64,000 nucleotides of DNA from Solen grandis (GCA_021229015.1 CM037782.1:41655226-41719225), one strand, 5' to 3'; counted from the stretch's first letter, positions 42,635 to 52,880 are shown. Translations and numbers: made by a program. Notes: generated from the sequence alone by a model not told the origin.

Positions 42635-44941
42635 TTAAAAAACTAATAAAATTAGGATTATTTGAAACTTTGGTTCATTTGTGTTGGACATAATAGCACA
42701 AAATTTATTAATATTGGGCCAGGCTATATGACCAAAATATTTTTGTCTAATATCATATTTGGGACAACACAACAAAAAATGGTATTCAGATTCTACTTGC
42801 CTCATATTACATAATTTGCATATTCTATTTTCTCGAGGAATATTATTAAATCTACCAGCCTCTATTTCAAGAAAATGTGATCCTAGTCTAAAACAACTTA
42901 GCTGTTTTCTTAATTTATCATTATGAATTACCTGAAGATATTTTTCTAAACAGAAGTATTTCTTAAATTTAGAATAATAAGTAAATCTTGGACTGTTTAT
43001 AAGGGAAGCTCTCCATTCCTGAATATATTGGTCACGTAATGTATTCTTCATTAAAATGTAATTATACTTGATATTAGGTGCAAAATCGGTCATTCTTATG
43101 TAAGAGAAACCCAAATGATCTATGATAGAGTGCATCTTAGTTGTCCAGCATGTACCTTTAATAGATTGGCATTGGTCTAAATAGCATGAATATATAGGAG
43201 AATTGTATTCACTATTTAAGATTTTAAGCCAAAACTTTATTGCCCTTTCTTTACAAATGAGACTCAATGGGAATCGTCCAAGTTCGCCATAAATAGCAGT
43301 AGTATTTGTCTGTTTTTTTACGCCAAGCAAAGACTTACAAAAACGAAGATGAAGGGAGTCTATTTCTTTACACGAATAGACATCCCAAATTTCTGAATTA
43401 TATAAAAGTATTGGTACTATCATACTATCGAAAAATTTTAATTTAGTTTTTATATCAAATTCTATTTTGTCAAAGATATAAAGCATGTTGTGATATGCTC
43501 TTAAGGCTTGATCTTTTAGAGTTTTCATAGCTAATGATAATGTGCCAGTATATTTAAATTTTAAGCCAAGGTAAGTAAAATCATCCACTCTTTCAATCTT
43601 TTCATTGTTAATAAATATATATGGATGACTCTGTTTTTTCTTTTCAAAAATACATAATTTAGTTTTGTTTACATTTATTTTTAAACCCCATTTACATGAA
43701 TATTCATATATATTATCTAATTGTTTTTGTAGGCTATCATGACTGGTTGTGAAAACAACAATATCATCGGCAAACAGTATGAGATACAAAGACAATAATT
43801 CAACATCTTTATCAGTCAAAACATTAAAGTCAATACATGATTGAATATCATTAAGAAAAAGTAAAAATAACAATGGCGACAAGGGTTCGCCCTGTTTTAA
43901 TCCTATAGAAACATCAAAGAACTCGGACATATATTCAGAATTACAAAAAGAACTGTTAGATGGCAATTTTACACATGACTTGACAACACTATACATGGAT
44001 TTAATGATATTTATCAATTTACAACTGACACCAATTTCTATTAATTTAAACCAAAGAGCATCGTGAATTACTGAATCAAAAGCACGTTCGTAATCAATGA
44101 AAGCACACCAAAGTTTACCTTGCTTAGATAATACCTTTTGGATTAATGTATGTAATATAAATATTGCATCAGCTGTAGATCGCTTTTCACGGAAACCAAA
44201 CTCTGCTTCAGGGAAGACACCGTTGGTTTCCGCCCAAAGGTTAAGCCTATTACGTAAAGTTAGAGAAAATATTTTTGACATACAATTTACAATAGTGATA
44301 CCTCTATAATTAGCTGCATTTTTTCTGTCTCCCTTTTTATGAATAGGAATAATTAAACCGTTAGCCCATGATTTTGGAAATGTGCCAGTGTTAAATATGT
44401 TATTAAAAACGGTGCATAAGAATGGTGAGATAAAAGATTTTGCGTCTATGAAGAAATCAGCCGCAATATTTTCTATATCGCTGCACTTATTACGTTTTAA
44501 ACAAGCTATTGTTTTTTGTATTTCATCAATTGTGAATGGTGCATCTAACTCGTGAATATGTAATGGTTCACTTCGTGAAATGTTATCATACTGATTATTA
44601 TAGAAAGGAGATTCAGATTTATTGCCCATTTTAGAAAAGTGTTCATAAAGTGCATCTAATTCAATTTCACACAAATCTTCACTTTTCTTTTTAAACTTGT
44701 TAATATATTTCCAAAATTTTCTTGGAGATTGTTTACTTAGTTTTTTTATATAGTTTTGTTTCGCAAATCTTTTGACAGAACGAACTTTAGACTTACTTTC
44801 TAGGAATGCTAATTTATTATTATTTGTTGGATTTTGTTTGAAAAATCTTTTTGTTTCAAGAAATAAACGTTTCGCTTCTCGACATTTATTATCAAACCAT
44901 GGGGAGGTTTGAAATGACATAGTATTACTTTTCTTAGTCAT
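42635..44941 (-). CDS. nLTR-H reverse transcriptase, 768-residue open frame
   Basis: Synthesises cDNA from element RNA at nicked target DNA. Residues 1-100 are the linker (SPWFDNKCREAKRLF, SPRKFWKYINKF). Residues 130-460 are the RT: GLIIPIHKKGDRKNAANYRG, EAEFGFREKRSTADAIF, the first catalytic Asp in AFIDYERAFDS (about 280-290), GLKQGEPLSPLLF (347-359), and FADD at 390-393. Residues 500-560 read VPILLYNSEIWD and IYGELGRFPLS. Near the C-terminus C708, C711, H721 and C725/726 form a zinc-finger-like motif (RICKLCNMRQVESEYHFLLC). This is the longest intact frame in the window. It lacks an in-frame endonuclease, so the element is probably still defective. Confidence 0.93.
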   Translation of the reverse strand: MTKKSNTMSFQTSPWFDNKCREAKRLFLETKRFFKQNPTNNNKLAFLESKSKVRSVKRFAKQNYIKKLSKQSPRKFWKYINKFKKKSEDLCEIELDALYEHFSKMGNKSESPFYNNQYDNISRSEPLHIHELDAPFTIDEIQKTIACLKRNKCSDIENIAADFFIDAKSFISPFLCTVFNNIFNTGTFPKSWANGLIIPIHKKGDRKNAANYRGITIVNCMSKIFSLTLRNRLNLWAETNGVFPEAEFGFREKRSTADAIFILHTLIQKVLSKQGKLWCAFIDYERAFDSVIHDALWFKLIEIGVSCKLINIIKSMYSVVKSCVKLPSNSSFCNSEYMSEFFDVSIGLKQGEPLSPLLFLLFLNDIQSCIDFNVLTDKDVELLSLYLILFADDIVVFTTSHDSLQKQLDNIYEYSCKWGLKINVNKTKLCIFEKKKQSHPYIFINNEKIERVDDFTYLGLKFKYTGTLSLAMKTLKDQALRAYHNMLYIFDKIEFDIKTKLKFFDSMIVPILLYNSEIWDVYSCKEIDSLHLRFCKSLLGVKKQTNTTAIYGELGRFPLSLICKERAIKFWLKILNSEYNSPIYSCYLDQCQSIKGTCWTTKMHSIIDHLGFSYIRMTDFAPNIKYNYILMKNTLRDQYIQEWRASLINSPRFTYYSKFKKYFCLEKYLQVIHNDKLRKQLSCFRLGSHFLEIEAGRFNNIPRENRICKLCNMRQVESEYHFLLCCPKYDIRQKYFGHIAWPNINKFCAIMSNTNEPKFQIILILLVF

Positions 44942-45045
44942 CGATTTTCTACCATAACTTGTTTAAAAACTGTCGTGTATAATTGCTGACATAGAATTGA
45001 TGCAATCATTTATAAAAGTCTAAATTTTATTGATTTATTACCAGT

Positions 45046-45948
45046 TCAGTTTTTCAGAGTCTGGATACCAGTGCTAGAATCTCTATCTATGGTCGATGAC
45101 AAAATATAAAACTCAATTGGTGAATGGTCAGAGAACTCAGTAACATCTAGTATTTGCATGTGGCAAACAGAATGAATTTTATTTTTATTTGTAATTACGT
45201 AATCAATTAAGCTATTAACATGTCTATTTCTGAAAGTAGAATGGAAAGTACAAAGGCCGGGTTCAAATCGGCCGTTTACAATAGCAAGGTAATTTTCTTT
45301 ACATAATGCCAACAATTGCATACCATAATTGTTCACGTGTAAATCATGAGAGTTACGGTTAGGCAGAACAGTATCATCATCATCATCATGGGGTAAATCT
45401 ACAAACCGACCAAAGTTTATGTTATCAATACAATCGGACAAAATTCCCGTTCTAGCGTTAAAGTCACCAGTTAAATAAACATCGCCACAATCAGAGTACT
45501 TTCTTACTTCAGATTTAAGGCAATCAAAAAAATCAAAATTGAACAGACCAGAATTAACATTCTTATATAAGTTAGAATTTTCTGGAGGCACATAGCACAA
45601 ACAAAAATATTTATCTGCAGATTGGCCACACATTTCTTTTTTAATTTTGAACCACAATATACCGTTCGTGTGTATACTCACTAGGACAATCATGTGCGAA
45701 TACTGGGTTTTTCAATACACAGACAGACCTCCACTGTTGCGTCTGGCACGTGCATTTGCACAAGGTCGTGGACAGTTAATGGAAGTGTAACCTTCAATGT
45801 TTATGTTTGATGTGGATGAACTCCGGGTTTCTGTGAATAGAAGAATGTCATATTTGGAGATAAAAGATAGAAAGTCACTGTCACATAGTTTAGACTTTAT
45901 ACCCTGGACATTCCATATGAGAAATGATAGTTGTTTCTGACCGCTGGC
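45046..45948 (-). pseudogene. nLTR-H AP-like endonuclease domain
   Basis: Directly after the ORF1 TAG the same frame reads ASGQKQLSFLIWNVQGIKSK, the N-terminus of the endonuclease fold, then YDILLFTETR, RRNSGGLSVY and a premature TGA (45712-45714). The frame resumes to a stop at 45046 and includes CYVPPENSNLY, YLTGDFNARTG, IVNGRFEPGLC and FSDHSPIEF, with the catalytic Asp, Asn and His retained. The stop at 45046 and a frameshift separate it from RT. There is no ATG between the ORF1 stop and WNVQG. Confidence 0.87.
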
Positions 45949-46845
45949 CTAATCATCATAACCAGAATTGGATACAGTGTCAACTGTGTACTGTTTACCA
46001 CTAATGTTCAGTTTGTCATAAGACAGTGATGCAGATTTACCATATTGTCTGGCTCGTTTAAGTGCAGGTATTAAGCGTTTACGCCTATCTTGGATTGCTT
46101 TTGGAAGTTGATCAGCAACACGAATATCAGGATCTCGGACCTCATATGCTTTCTGTTTAACCAGAAGTTTATCAGCTGTGCGGGAGTAGTTCACAACAAT
46201 CGGACGAACTTTACCATGTGAGTACGGGCCAACACGATAGGCTCTGTTCAGGGACAGACGGTCAACATCAGGTATGTTTAGCTTATCAGAACAGAACTTG
46301 GTAATAATGCTACCACAATCTTCCTCACGTCTAGCATCAGCAGTTGATTGTTCAGCGAAACCAAAAAAGAGGAGATTGTCTCTCATGGATCTTGCTTGAA
46401 GGTCAAGGAGGCTTTCCTCCATGATGGCTGAAGCTTTACGTAAGCGATCATACTCTGAAGTTATCTTGGATAGGCGATCTTTTTGGTCCTTGAGGGATGA
46501 ATCAATATTTGATTGTTTTGTGAGAAGGTCCTGGCATATGTTAGAGTCAGCTTCTCTGCTTGCTTCAATGTCATTTAACTTTGCATTGGTTTCACGGCTC
46601 GCTTGTTCAATGAGTGTGATTCTGGTGTCAAGAGAGGTCACTTTCTGTGACACATCGGACATTTGCTTTTCAATTGTGTCAAGTTTTCCAAGCCTACGCT
46701 CCATGGCGTTGAGTTTTTCAATGACAACCGATTGGAAATTGGCATCAGTACTAGACGGTGTTTGAGCCATAGGTTGTGAAGCTACATTGGGTGGTGTAAA
46801 GTATCCGAACGTGTGGGTGGGGGTAATACCACTATAATATTTCAA
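45949..46845 (-). CDS. nLTR-H ORF1 protein (298 aa)
   Basis: An uninterrupted frame with ATG at 46845. A Pro/Ser-rich N-terminus is followed by a coiled coil (residues about 35-135: VVIEKLNAMERRLGKLDTIE, VTSLDTRITLIEQ, SLKDQKDRLSKITSEYDRL). LLDLQARSMRDNLLFFGF opens the RRM-like domain, then SLNRAYRVGPYSHGKVRPI and a C-terminal domain with ADQLPKAIQDRRKRLIPALK and SLSYDKLNISGKQY. The product would bind and chaperone element RNA. The TAG (45949-45951) separates it from the endonuclease in the same frame. The true N-terminus may lie further upstream (47545-47139). Confidence 0.88.
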   Translation of the reverse strand: MKYYSGITPTHTFGYFTPPNVASQPMAQTPSSTDANFQSVVIEKLNAMERRLGKLDTIEKQMSDVSQKVTSLDTRITLIEQASRETNAKLNDIEASREADSNICQDLLTKQSNIDSSLKDQKDRLSKITSEYDRLRKASAIMEESLLDLQARSMRDNLLFFGFAEQSTADARREEDCGSIITKFCSDKLNIPDVDRLSLNRAYRVGPYSHGKVRPIVVNYSRTADKLLVKQKAYEVRDPDIRVADQLPKAIQDRRKRLIPALKRARQYGKSASLSYDKLNISGKQYTVDTVSNSGYDD

Positions 46846-46905
46846 AATTCTTATTTTAGATTTTCAACTTTCACTTTCTGCACATAATGGGCCATTACAT
46901 GTACC

Positions 46906-47052
46906 TTTTTTTTTTGGGGGGGGGGGGGGGGGGGTGAAGTGCCACATGCATCAGGTAACCCTCCCCAGGCAGACATGTGCATGTCAGTGGCTTATCATCT
47001 TCAATCATTATCCTCTCCCCCCCCCCCCCCAAATACCCCCCAAATACCCCCC
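46906..47052. repeat. Poly-G and poly-C tracts
   Basis: A G-run at about 46915-46935 after a T-run, and C-runs at about 47018-47031 followed by three CAAATACCCCC units. They lie between the main nLTR-H ORF1 and its possible N-terminal part. Frames through them are low-complexity artefacts. Confidence 0.85.
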
Positions 47053-47138
47053 AAATACACGGCGAAGTGACACACAGGTATTTCTGACACTCCCCACCCA
47101 CCCTGAAATCACGCTCTAAACGAGATCGCATTCCGATA

Positions 47139-47545
47139 ATGGCCGAATCAACTTACGCAATCGGCATACACCTCGGCTCGGTAGGGGAGCAATTAGTGCT
47201 CCAAAAGTTGATAAGCGGTATATTGGGGGCCTTGAGATCAAAGGCGGTAGATTTCTGGTGTTGGTCGGTAGACCGGGAGATGCAAGCAATTATCGGTAGC
47301 TCCCGCTCAAAATCGGGAGAGTTCACAGGTCTGGCCCCGGTATAAGGTGGAATCATCTGAGAAACATTGCATGACTGCGGGGATAACACATTCTGACCGG
47401 GTTGACTCATCATGATATAGGAGCCGACAGGACTACTGGTAGTGTTATATCTCTTTGTGATCGGGTCACTTACCCCATCAGGTGAACATTCAGACTGAGT
47501 CCGGTTTTTGGCGCCCCTTGATTTGCCCATGAACCACTTGAACAC
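47139..47545 (-). pseudogene. Possible nLTR-H ORF1 N-terminal segment
   Basis: On the minus strand MGKSRGAKNRTQSECSPDG and VSDPITKRYN resemble the nLTR-A ORF1 start (basic residues, then PPDSVSEL). The reading frame differs from ORF1 at 46845, and about 290 bp of G-rich sequence intervene. It could be the displaced ORF1 start or an unrelated frame. The second half (ISRSTDQHQKS onwards) has no counterpart in nLTR-A. Confidence 0.4.
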
Positions 47546-47918
47546 ATCAGAGTCACATCAAGCAAAATACTGTTCGTAACAAAAATCCAATATATCCAAT
47601 ATGTAATTTGGTACAGTGAAAATATGGAACACTTTTTTTGAGCAAATTGTCCAGTACAATGGTGTTTTTACAATAATATCATAGGTATTTTCAAGTGAAC
47701 AAAAAAACAACAGCCGCCATATTTCACGCATGTGCATGCGCTTATTAAAGACTTGTACAAAGTACATCGTCTAAACAACTGCATATATACAAAATAAACA
47801 CGTGATTTGTCAGATAACAGTCCATATTAAACATATTAATCATGGAGAGTAGAAAAAACTTACAATATTATTGCATTTTTCATACTAATCATCAACAAAA
47901 TATAAAGTATTTCTTAAT

Positions 47919-48557
47919 TTAAAAGATTCTTTTAAATAAATCCCCAATTTTTTTCAAAACTTTACTGTCATGGGAATTTAATACTTCATAAAATTTAAAA
48001 ACTGATGGCCTAACATAACAATATTTTTCCAAGTACTTAACTCTAAGGTTTCTATAACATGGGCAATCTTCAATGTCATTTAAATTACATTGCAAACATA
48101 ATCTTTCACTCCTAGGTAATCTATTCTCTCCGAATTTTCCAGTATGAATTCTCAAATTATGAGATGATATACGTAGTTTAGTTATGAAAAATCTCAGGTC
48201 GTGTGGTACTAAATCCAGGTATTACTCATATAAAAACTGTGTTTTAAATAATTTATATTCCTTTAAAATGCTATTACTATCAATTAAACCAAACCATTCT
48301 TGTTTAAAACAATCAATAACCCTGCTTTTGAACATAGCTGGAAATGATTTAGCATGTATAGACGAGGAATTAATAACATTAAACATTTCAGAAAAACCAA
48401 AGTTATCTAAAAGTATTTTAACTCTACTTACCCAATTATTAAGCCCTATCAAACAATCTCTGTTACTTAATGTATACAATCTATTTAAAATAATATTCTC
48501 GGAATGTGCGACTTTACACCAATACTTAATAATTCTACAATAATGAGGTACATACAA
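47919..48557 (-). pseudogene. nLTR-I ORF2 C-terminal region
   Basis: YVPHYCRIIKYWCKVAHSEN, WVSRVKILLDNFGFSEMFN and KSRVIDCFKQEWFGLIDS occupy the first part. After a shift near 48220 come RIHTGKFGENRLPRSERL and CLQCNLNDIEDCPCY. The normal C-x2-C...YHFLFxCP motif is shortened: the YHFLxx segment is missing between IED and CPCY, an in-frame deletion of about six residues that removes the His ligand. Confidence 0.82.
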
Positions 48558-48578
48558 AGGATAACGTTCTAATTCACC

Positions 48579-49757
48579 CTAAACAGCGGCATTACATGCA
48601 TTCCAAGGAACTCTCAACACTCGTTTGCAGAATTTTAAGTGTATACGTTCAATTTCTTTAGATTTCTTAAAACCACTGACCTCGCAACTATAGTTTAAAA
48701 TTGACCCAACAAAAGAATCAAATAACTGATATAAGGTTTTTAATTTTAAAGGTAGTTTTTTACAATTGTATAATAAAACATTCAATGCCTTTAAGGCTTT
48801 TCCTGAAAGATATTCGCAAAACATTGAAAAATTCCCCGTATAAGAAAACAATGTACCTAAATAGTTAAAACAGTCAACCACTTCTACATCAATACCATTA
48901 TATGTCCATTTTTCATTTCTTTTCAAACCTCCCCTCTTCCTAAAAACCATAATCTTAGTTTTCGATGTATTCACTTCCAATCCCCATTTATTACAATATG
49001 TATCTAAGGTATCAAGATTCCGCTGTAAATCTTTGGGTGTTTTACCAAATATAGCCATGTCATCCGCAAATAATAAAATAATTAAAACAATATCATCAAT
49101 TTGTAAACCACTTTCAAAATCATTTTGTATGAACAACTCTAAGATTGGCGACATTATCTCACCTTGCCTCAAACCGACAGAATAATCGAAAAAGTCTGAA
49201 ATAGAATTACAGTGTCTTATACAAGATTTTACTTCTTTATACATATCTTTAATAATACGCAACATTTTTCCCTGAATTCCTGATTTATAAAGTTTAAACC
49301 ACAATGCATTTCGATATACAGAGTCGAAGCATTTTTTTAAATCATTAAAAGCAACATATAATCTATTATTGTGATTAAGATAGTGTTCAATTAATAAATT
49401 CAGCGCAAATATTGCATCTATCGTAGAACTACCCTTTTTAAAACCAAACTGCGCATCGGATATAGAATGATTTCTTTCACAAAAAGACACAATTCTGTTA
49501 TTCAACACCGATGTAAACAATTTAGAAAAACAACTCAGTAATGATACACCTCTATAATTATTAACATCTTTTTTGTCTCCTTTCTTATATAAAGGAATGA
49601 TAATTCCTTCCCTCCACTGTTTCGGAAAAATTCCAGAATCTAAAATTGTATTAAAAATATCACATAAATATGGTAACAAAATATCGACGGATTCAATAAA
49701 ATATTCATTAAGGAGGCAGTCCCCACCATAAACTTTATTAGATTTTAACCGTTTCAC
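48579..49757 (-). pseudogene. nLTR-I reverse transcriptase (392-residue frame)
   Basis: An open frame from about the RT fingers: GGDCLLNEYFIESVDILLPY, WREGIIIPLYKKGDKKDVNN, RGVSLLSCFSKL, DAQFGFKKGSSTIDAIFAL, AFNDLKKCFDS (first catalytic Asp kept in FND), GLRQGEIMSPIL and LLFADDMAIFGKTP (FADD, residues 230-233). FRKRGGLKRNEKWTYNG follows, then a stop near VPWNACNAAV. RT N-terminal residues and the linker lie in other frames up to 50200. Catalytic residues are intact but the whole ORF2 is not continuous. Confidence 0.88.
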
Positions 49758-50199
49758 TGCATGGACAATTTCTTCAGCACTTATAGGCCTATCAAACTCT
49801 TCATTAACAGAACTATTATTGAAATCGTTATTATTACAAAAAGTTTCTACTTCTTCATTTACACAGGTATATATATCATTATGAAGATTAGAAAAGTACT
49901 CAAAAAATCATTTAGTGGAATTAGTTATCTGTTTTTTTTTTAAAATAATTCCAAAAAGCCTTTGTTTACATTTTTAAGTTGTTCCACCTCTTTTAATTTA
50001 CGAATTTAAATGCATTTTTCTTCCTTTGAATTAATTTCTTATAATCCTTTTTACAATCACAACAATATATTCTACTGACATCTGTCTTACAATTATTAAA
50101 AACCCGTAAAGCCTCAAGGTAGGTATTTCGTGCAGCAACACATTCTTTGTCAAACCATTCTGCATTGTCCAAATAAGGTAAATCAACAAACCCAAGTTT

Positions 50200-51253
50200 T
50201 CAAAAAATAATTATCGCCACATTTTGTACAACATTTGAAAAGCTAGAAACAACATGATCAATACCTGACTCGGTGTGTTCAATATCTGTGACCAACTGAT
50301 TAAGTAGAGGTAATTGCCCAATGAGACTATTTCTAAATTGATCTCTGTATTTTTCCGACCATTTATATTTAGTATAAACTTCATCTGTTTCACATTGTAA
50401 ACTGTTATTACAACATAATGAAAACTGTATAGGTGCGTGATCGCTCCACACATTTATACTGTTAACACAGAAGCACGTGATATTGGACAAATTGGATTAC
50501 TTACATAATAAGTAATCCACCACCGACGCACCATTTCTTGACATGAAAGTAAAAACGCCTAGATCGTCCCCTAGCCTACCGTTAACAATTCTCATGCCAC
50601 TCGATTTACACAGGTCTAGAAGTTTTGACCCAAATTTATTACTCTTTGTGTCATAAGAGGCCCTGCTGCTTATCATTCATAGTATCATATCTAATAAAGT
50701 CAGGTTTCAAACCAACTCTACTATTAAAGTCTCCACATATATAAATATCTCCAAAATTATCAAAATAACTTATATCATTTTCTAATAATTCGAAGAAATC
50801 TATACATGTATTCACTATATTATATGCTTGCGAATCCTCATTCCATAAGTAAATGCCACATAAATATACATCGTTCTTTGTTTTAAAGAAAGTATGATCA
50901 AGTTGTAACCATATTACTGAATTTTGATGCGTTTTTATTACAGAAATGCCGTCTTTAATAGATTCTTTATAATAAAGTGCTATCCCCCCACTACACCTTT
51001 TTTGCCTGTCTATGTTGAAAACTTCTATAAAAGTTATGACATACATAACCCGGTACATTAATTTCGCTATTACGTGGTGCCCATGATTCATACAAAAATA
51101 TAATATCATTATCTACAATATTTTTTACAAAATCTTTACATTCCATTTTTGCATCTGTGAGTCCATTTACGTTCCATGACAGAACTCTAACTCCCCCCTC
51201 CGCGGCCCCATAGTCTCTTACTGCCTTGCCGCCTATGTAAAGCGTGTCGTACG
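50200..51253 (-). pseudogene. nLTR-I endonuclease domain
   Basis: Opens VRVLSWNVNGLTDAKMECKD in the frame that continues the ORF1 C-terminus without a stop. IIFLYESWAPRNS and IALYYKESIKDGISVIKTHQ follow, then IYICGDFNSRVGLKPDF and, after a shift near 50500, NVWSDHAPIQFSLCC. Active-site GDFN and SDH are retained. Frameshifts lie near 51050 and 50640, and a stop near 50500. Confidence 0.83.
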
Positions 51254-52114
51254 CTATCCACGCCTGTTGACCCCGACTCTTGGCCTCCCTAACCTTGGAC
51301 GTAGTTTCCTCCTCTTTTCTTCGACCTCCTTTAGGAATTGTTCATTTACATAAAATGGTGTGCCCTCCAGATTTTTCCATTGTTTCCTCACAAACTCCTT
51401 GTCTTTGTATTCCAAAAACTTAGCCAATATCTTCCTACACTTATTCCCCTGTTTTGGACCAATTCTGTGAACCCTTTCTAACTTCATTCTGTCAACGGTT
51501 TCCTTCGCGATCTTCATTTTCTCCACCATAAATTGCCTCACGGTCGCCTCCGCGTCCTCTACTCGCCCGCCGTCCACTTCCGGTATATTTGAAAATAGTA
51601 GGTTGCTTCTCATTGACTGGCTCTGTAAATATGTAACTTCATCCTTCAGTTTATCTCTCTCTTTCTCCAAAGTTACCACCTTAACATTCAACAGGCCTAA
51701 CGAAAAGTCAGTACTTTCCACTTTCTCTTCTACCGCCGTGACTCTATCGCTTACCTTCCGGTTCTTTTCCTCTATCGCTACCCACAATTTCTTGATCTCT
51801 ATGTCAAACCTATCCACCTTCTGTTTCACCTCCTCTAGTGCATCAAGTCTTTTGTCCATACTGCTTATTCTTCCTTCTATACTTTTAAGACAGGACATTA
51901 CATCATTTAAAGAAGGTTCTGCTGTCGATTTTGATGTACCCGGGTCGCTATTTCCAGACGCCATCGTTGCCATCATTTGGGATTTATGTGAATCATTAAT
52001 TTTCGACGTCGTGGTCAAATTTAAGAAAACATTATCATGATCTGAGTCATCATACAAGACACTGTTTGTTTGATTTAGAATTTCACTCACCGATACGCCC
52101 CCCCCCACACACAC
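51254..52114 (-). pseudogene. nLTR-I ORF1, joined to endonuclease
   Basis: 286 residues from 52114; the first 40 overlap a C-rich tract, so an internal Met (MMATMASG) may be the real start. A coiled coil (MDKRLDALEEVKQKVDRFD, VTAVEEKVESTDFSLGLL) precedes LQSQSMRSNLLFSNIPE (RRM-like), LERVHRIGPKQG and FLEYKDKEFVRKQWK. A one-base shift near 51300 gives the stop at 51254. In the correct frame the C-terminus (AWIAYDTLYIGGKAVRDYG) runs without any stop into the endonuclease. Confidence 0.84.
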
Positions 52115-52185
52115 ACAGTTTGTTTTCTTTTGTTCCCTTTCACTTCCACTACCGCTGCTACATTATTTCCTTTTATTCCTTCTTC

Positions 52186-52495
52186 ATTACATAATCATAC
52201 CAAACCAAAAAAGTTAATTCTTATCAGTAGATATGTTAGGGTTTTAACTCATTTAAAAAACATGTTCTTTGTGGAAACCCAAAGCAGATACAGGATTTTA
52301 ATGGAAAATAAAAGGGATTTTGATATGAAGGTACGAGTATGTAAGCCGTTTATTAACGTTACTCATATTCAGGACCTTTATGTCAATATTATCAAATATT
52401 GTTTTAGAATACATCCTGATATGACATTTTTTCATTATCCCCCCCAAATCACTATTCAGTACATAAAGCGACCAGTTTTATAAAGTCCGAATGAA
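52186..52495 (+). repeat. Repeat R, right half of the split copy
   Basis: Matches 4035-4345: ATTACATAATCATACCAAAC, GCAGATACAGGATTTTAA, TATGTCAATATTATCAAATA and the closing ACCAGTTT. Together with 42230-42388 it makes one complete R copy. ATTACA at both junctions (42383-42388, 52186-52191) may be the target duplication. Confidence 0.82.
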
Positions 52496-52628
52496 GACTA
52501 TATCTTAATATTTATATAGGAATGTAAATCAATTAATTGGGCTACACATTTTCACCCTTATTCGTTCATTGTCATCTAGGATTTAGCTTGAAATTAGTTA
52601 CAGTAACTGAATTGTTCAATAAGATAAA

Positions 52629-52880
52629 GGGGGCCTCCGTGGCCGAGAGGGTTAAGTCGCTGACTTTAACACTCACTCAACCCCTCACCGCGTGGGTTCG
52701 AATCCCGGAAGGGTCATTCGGATTTTCATGTGACGAAGCCTTCCTGCTGGCTTGCGGTAGGTCGGTGGTTCTACCCGGATGCCTCCGTGTATTCGGGGTC
52801 TTCCTCCACCTGTAATTAGCTTGACGTCGGTATATGTCTGAAGTACTTTCAAGTACTTTCAAAGCGACGGTAAACTCAAA
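52629..52880 (+). mobile_element. tRNA-derived SINE (GGGGCC family), copy 3
   Basis: Closest to the copy at 22632 (head GGCCTCCGTGGCCGAGAGGG, B box GGTTCGAATCCCGG). The tail differs: after TAATTAGCTTGACGTCG it continues TATATGTCTGAAGTACTTTC to GCGACGGTAAAC near 52874, as in the minus-strand copy. Confidence 0.85.

Larger units (their letters stand above)
42389..47560 (-). mobile_element. nLTR-H: best-preserved LINE in the window
   Basis: Minus-strand element: possible ORF1 N-terminus (47545-47139), ORF1 (46845-45949), endonuclease (45948-45046), RT (44941-42635), 3' UTR with a (TATG)n tail (42455-42402) and the terminus TGTTCTGTTC at 42389. Endonuclease motifs and RT catalytic residues are retained. 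Visible lesions are a TGA at 45712-45714, the stop at 45046 with a frameshift before RT, and disorder in the ORF1 N-terminal region. Confidence 0.88.
47745..52120 (-). mobile_element. nLTR-I: full-length LINE, same family as nLTR-B
   Basis: Order on the minus strand: ORF1 (52114-51254), endonuclease (51250-50200), linker, RT (49757-48579), C-terminal region (48557-47919) and a 3' end near 47745 that shares GACTTGTACAA..GTACATCGTC with nLTR-B. About 4.4 kb. It abuts nLTR-H and together they fill the gap in the split repeat R. Confidence 0.87.

Noticed and set aside
47139..47345. Plus-strand 68-residue frame starting at ATG 47139
   Set aside because: No homology or domain. The antisense frame resembles a LINE ORF1 N-terminus, and the surroundings are all retroelement.
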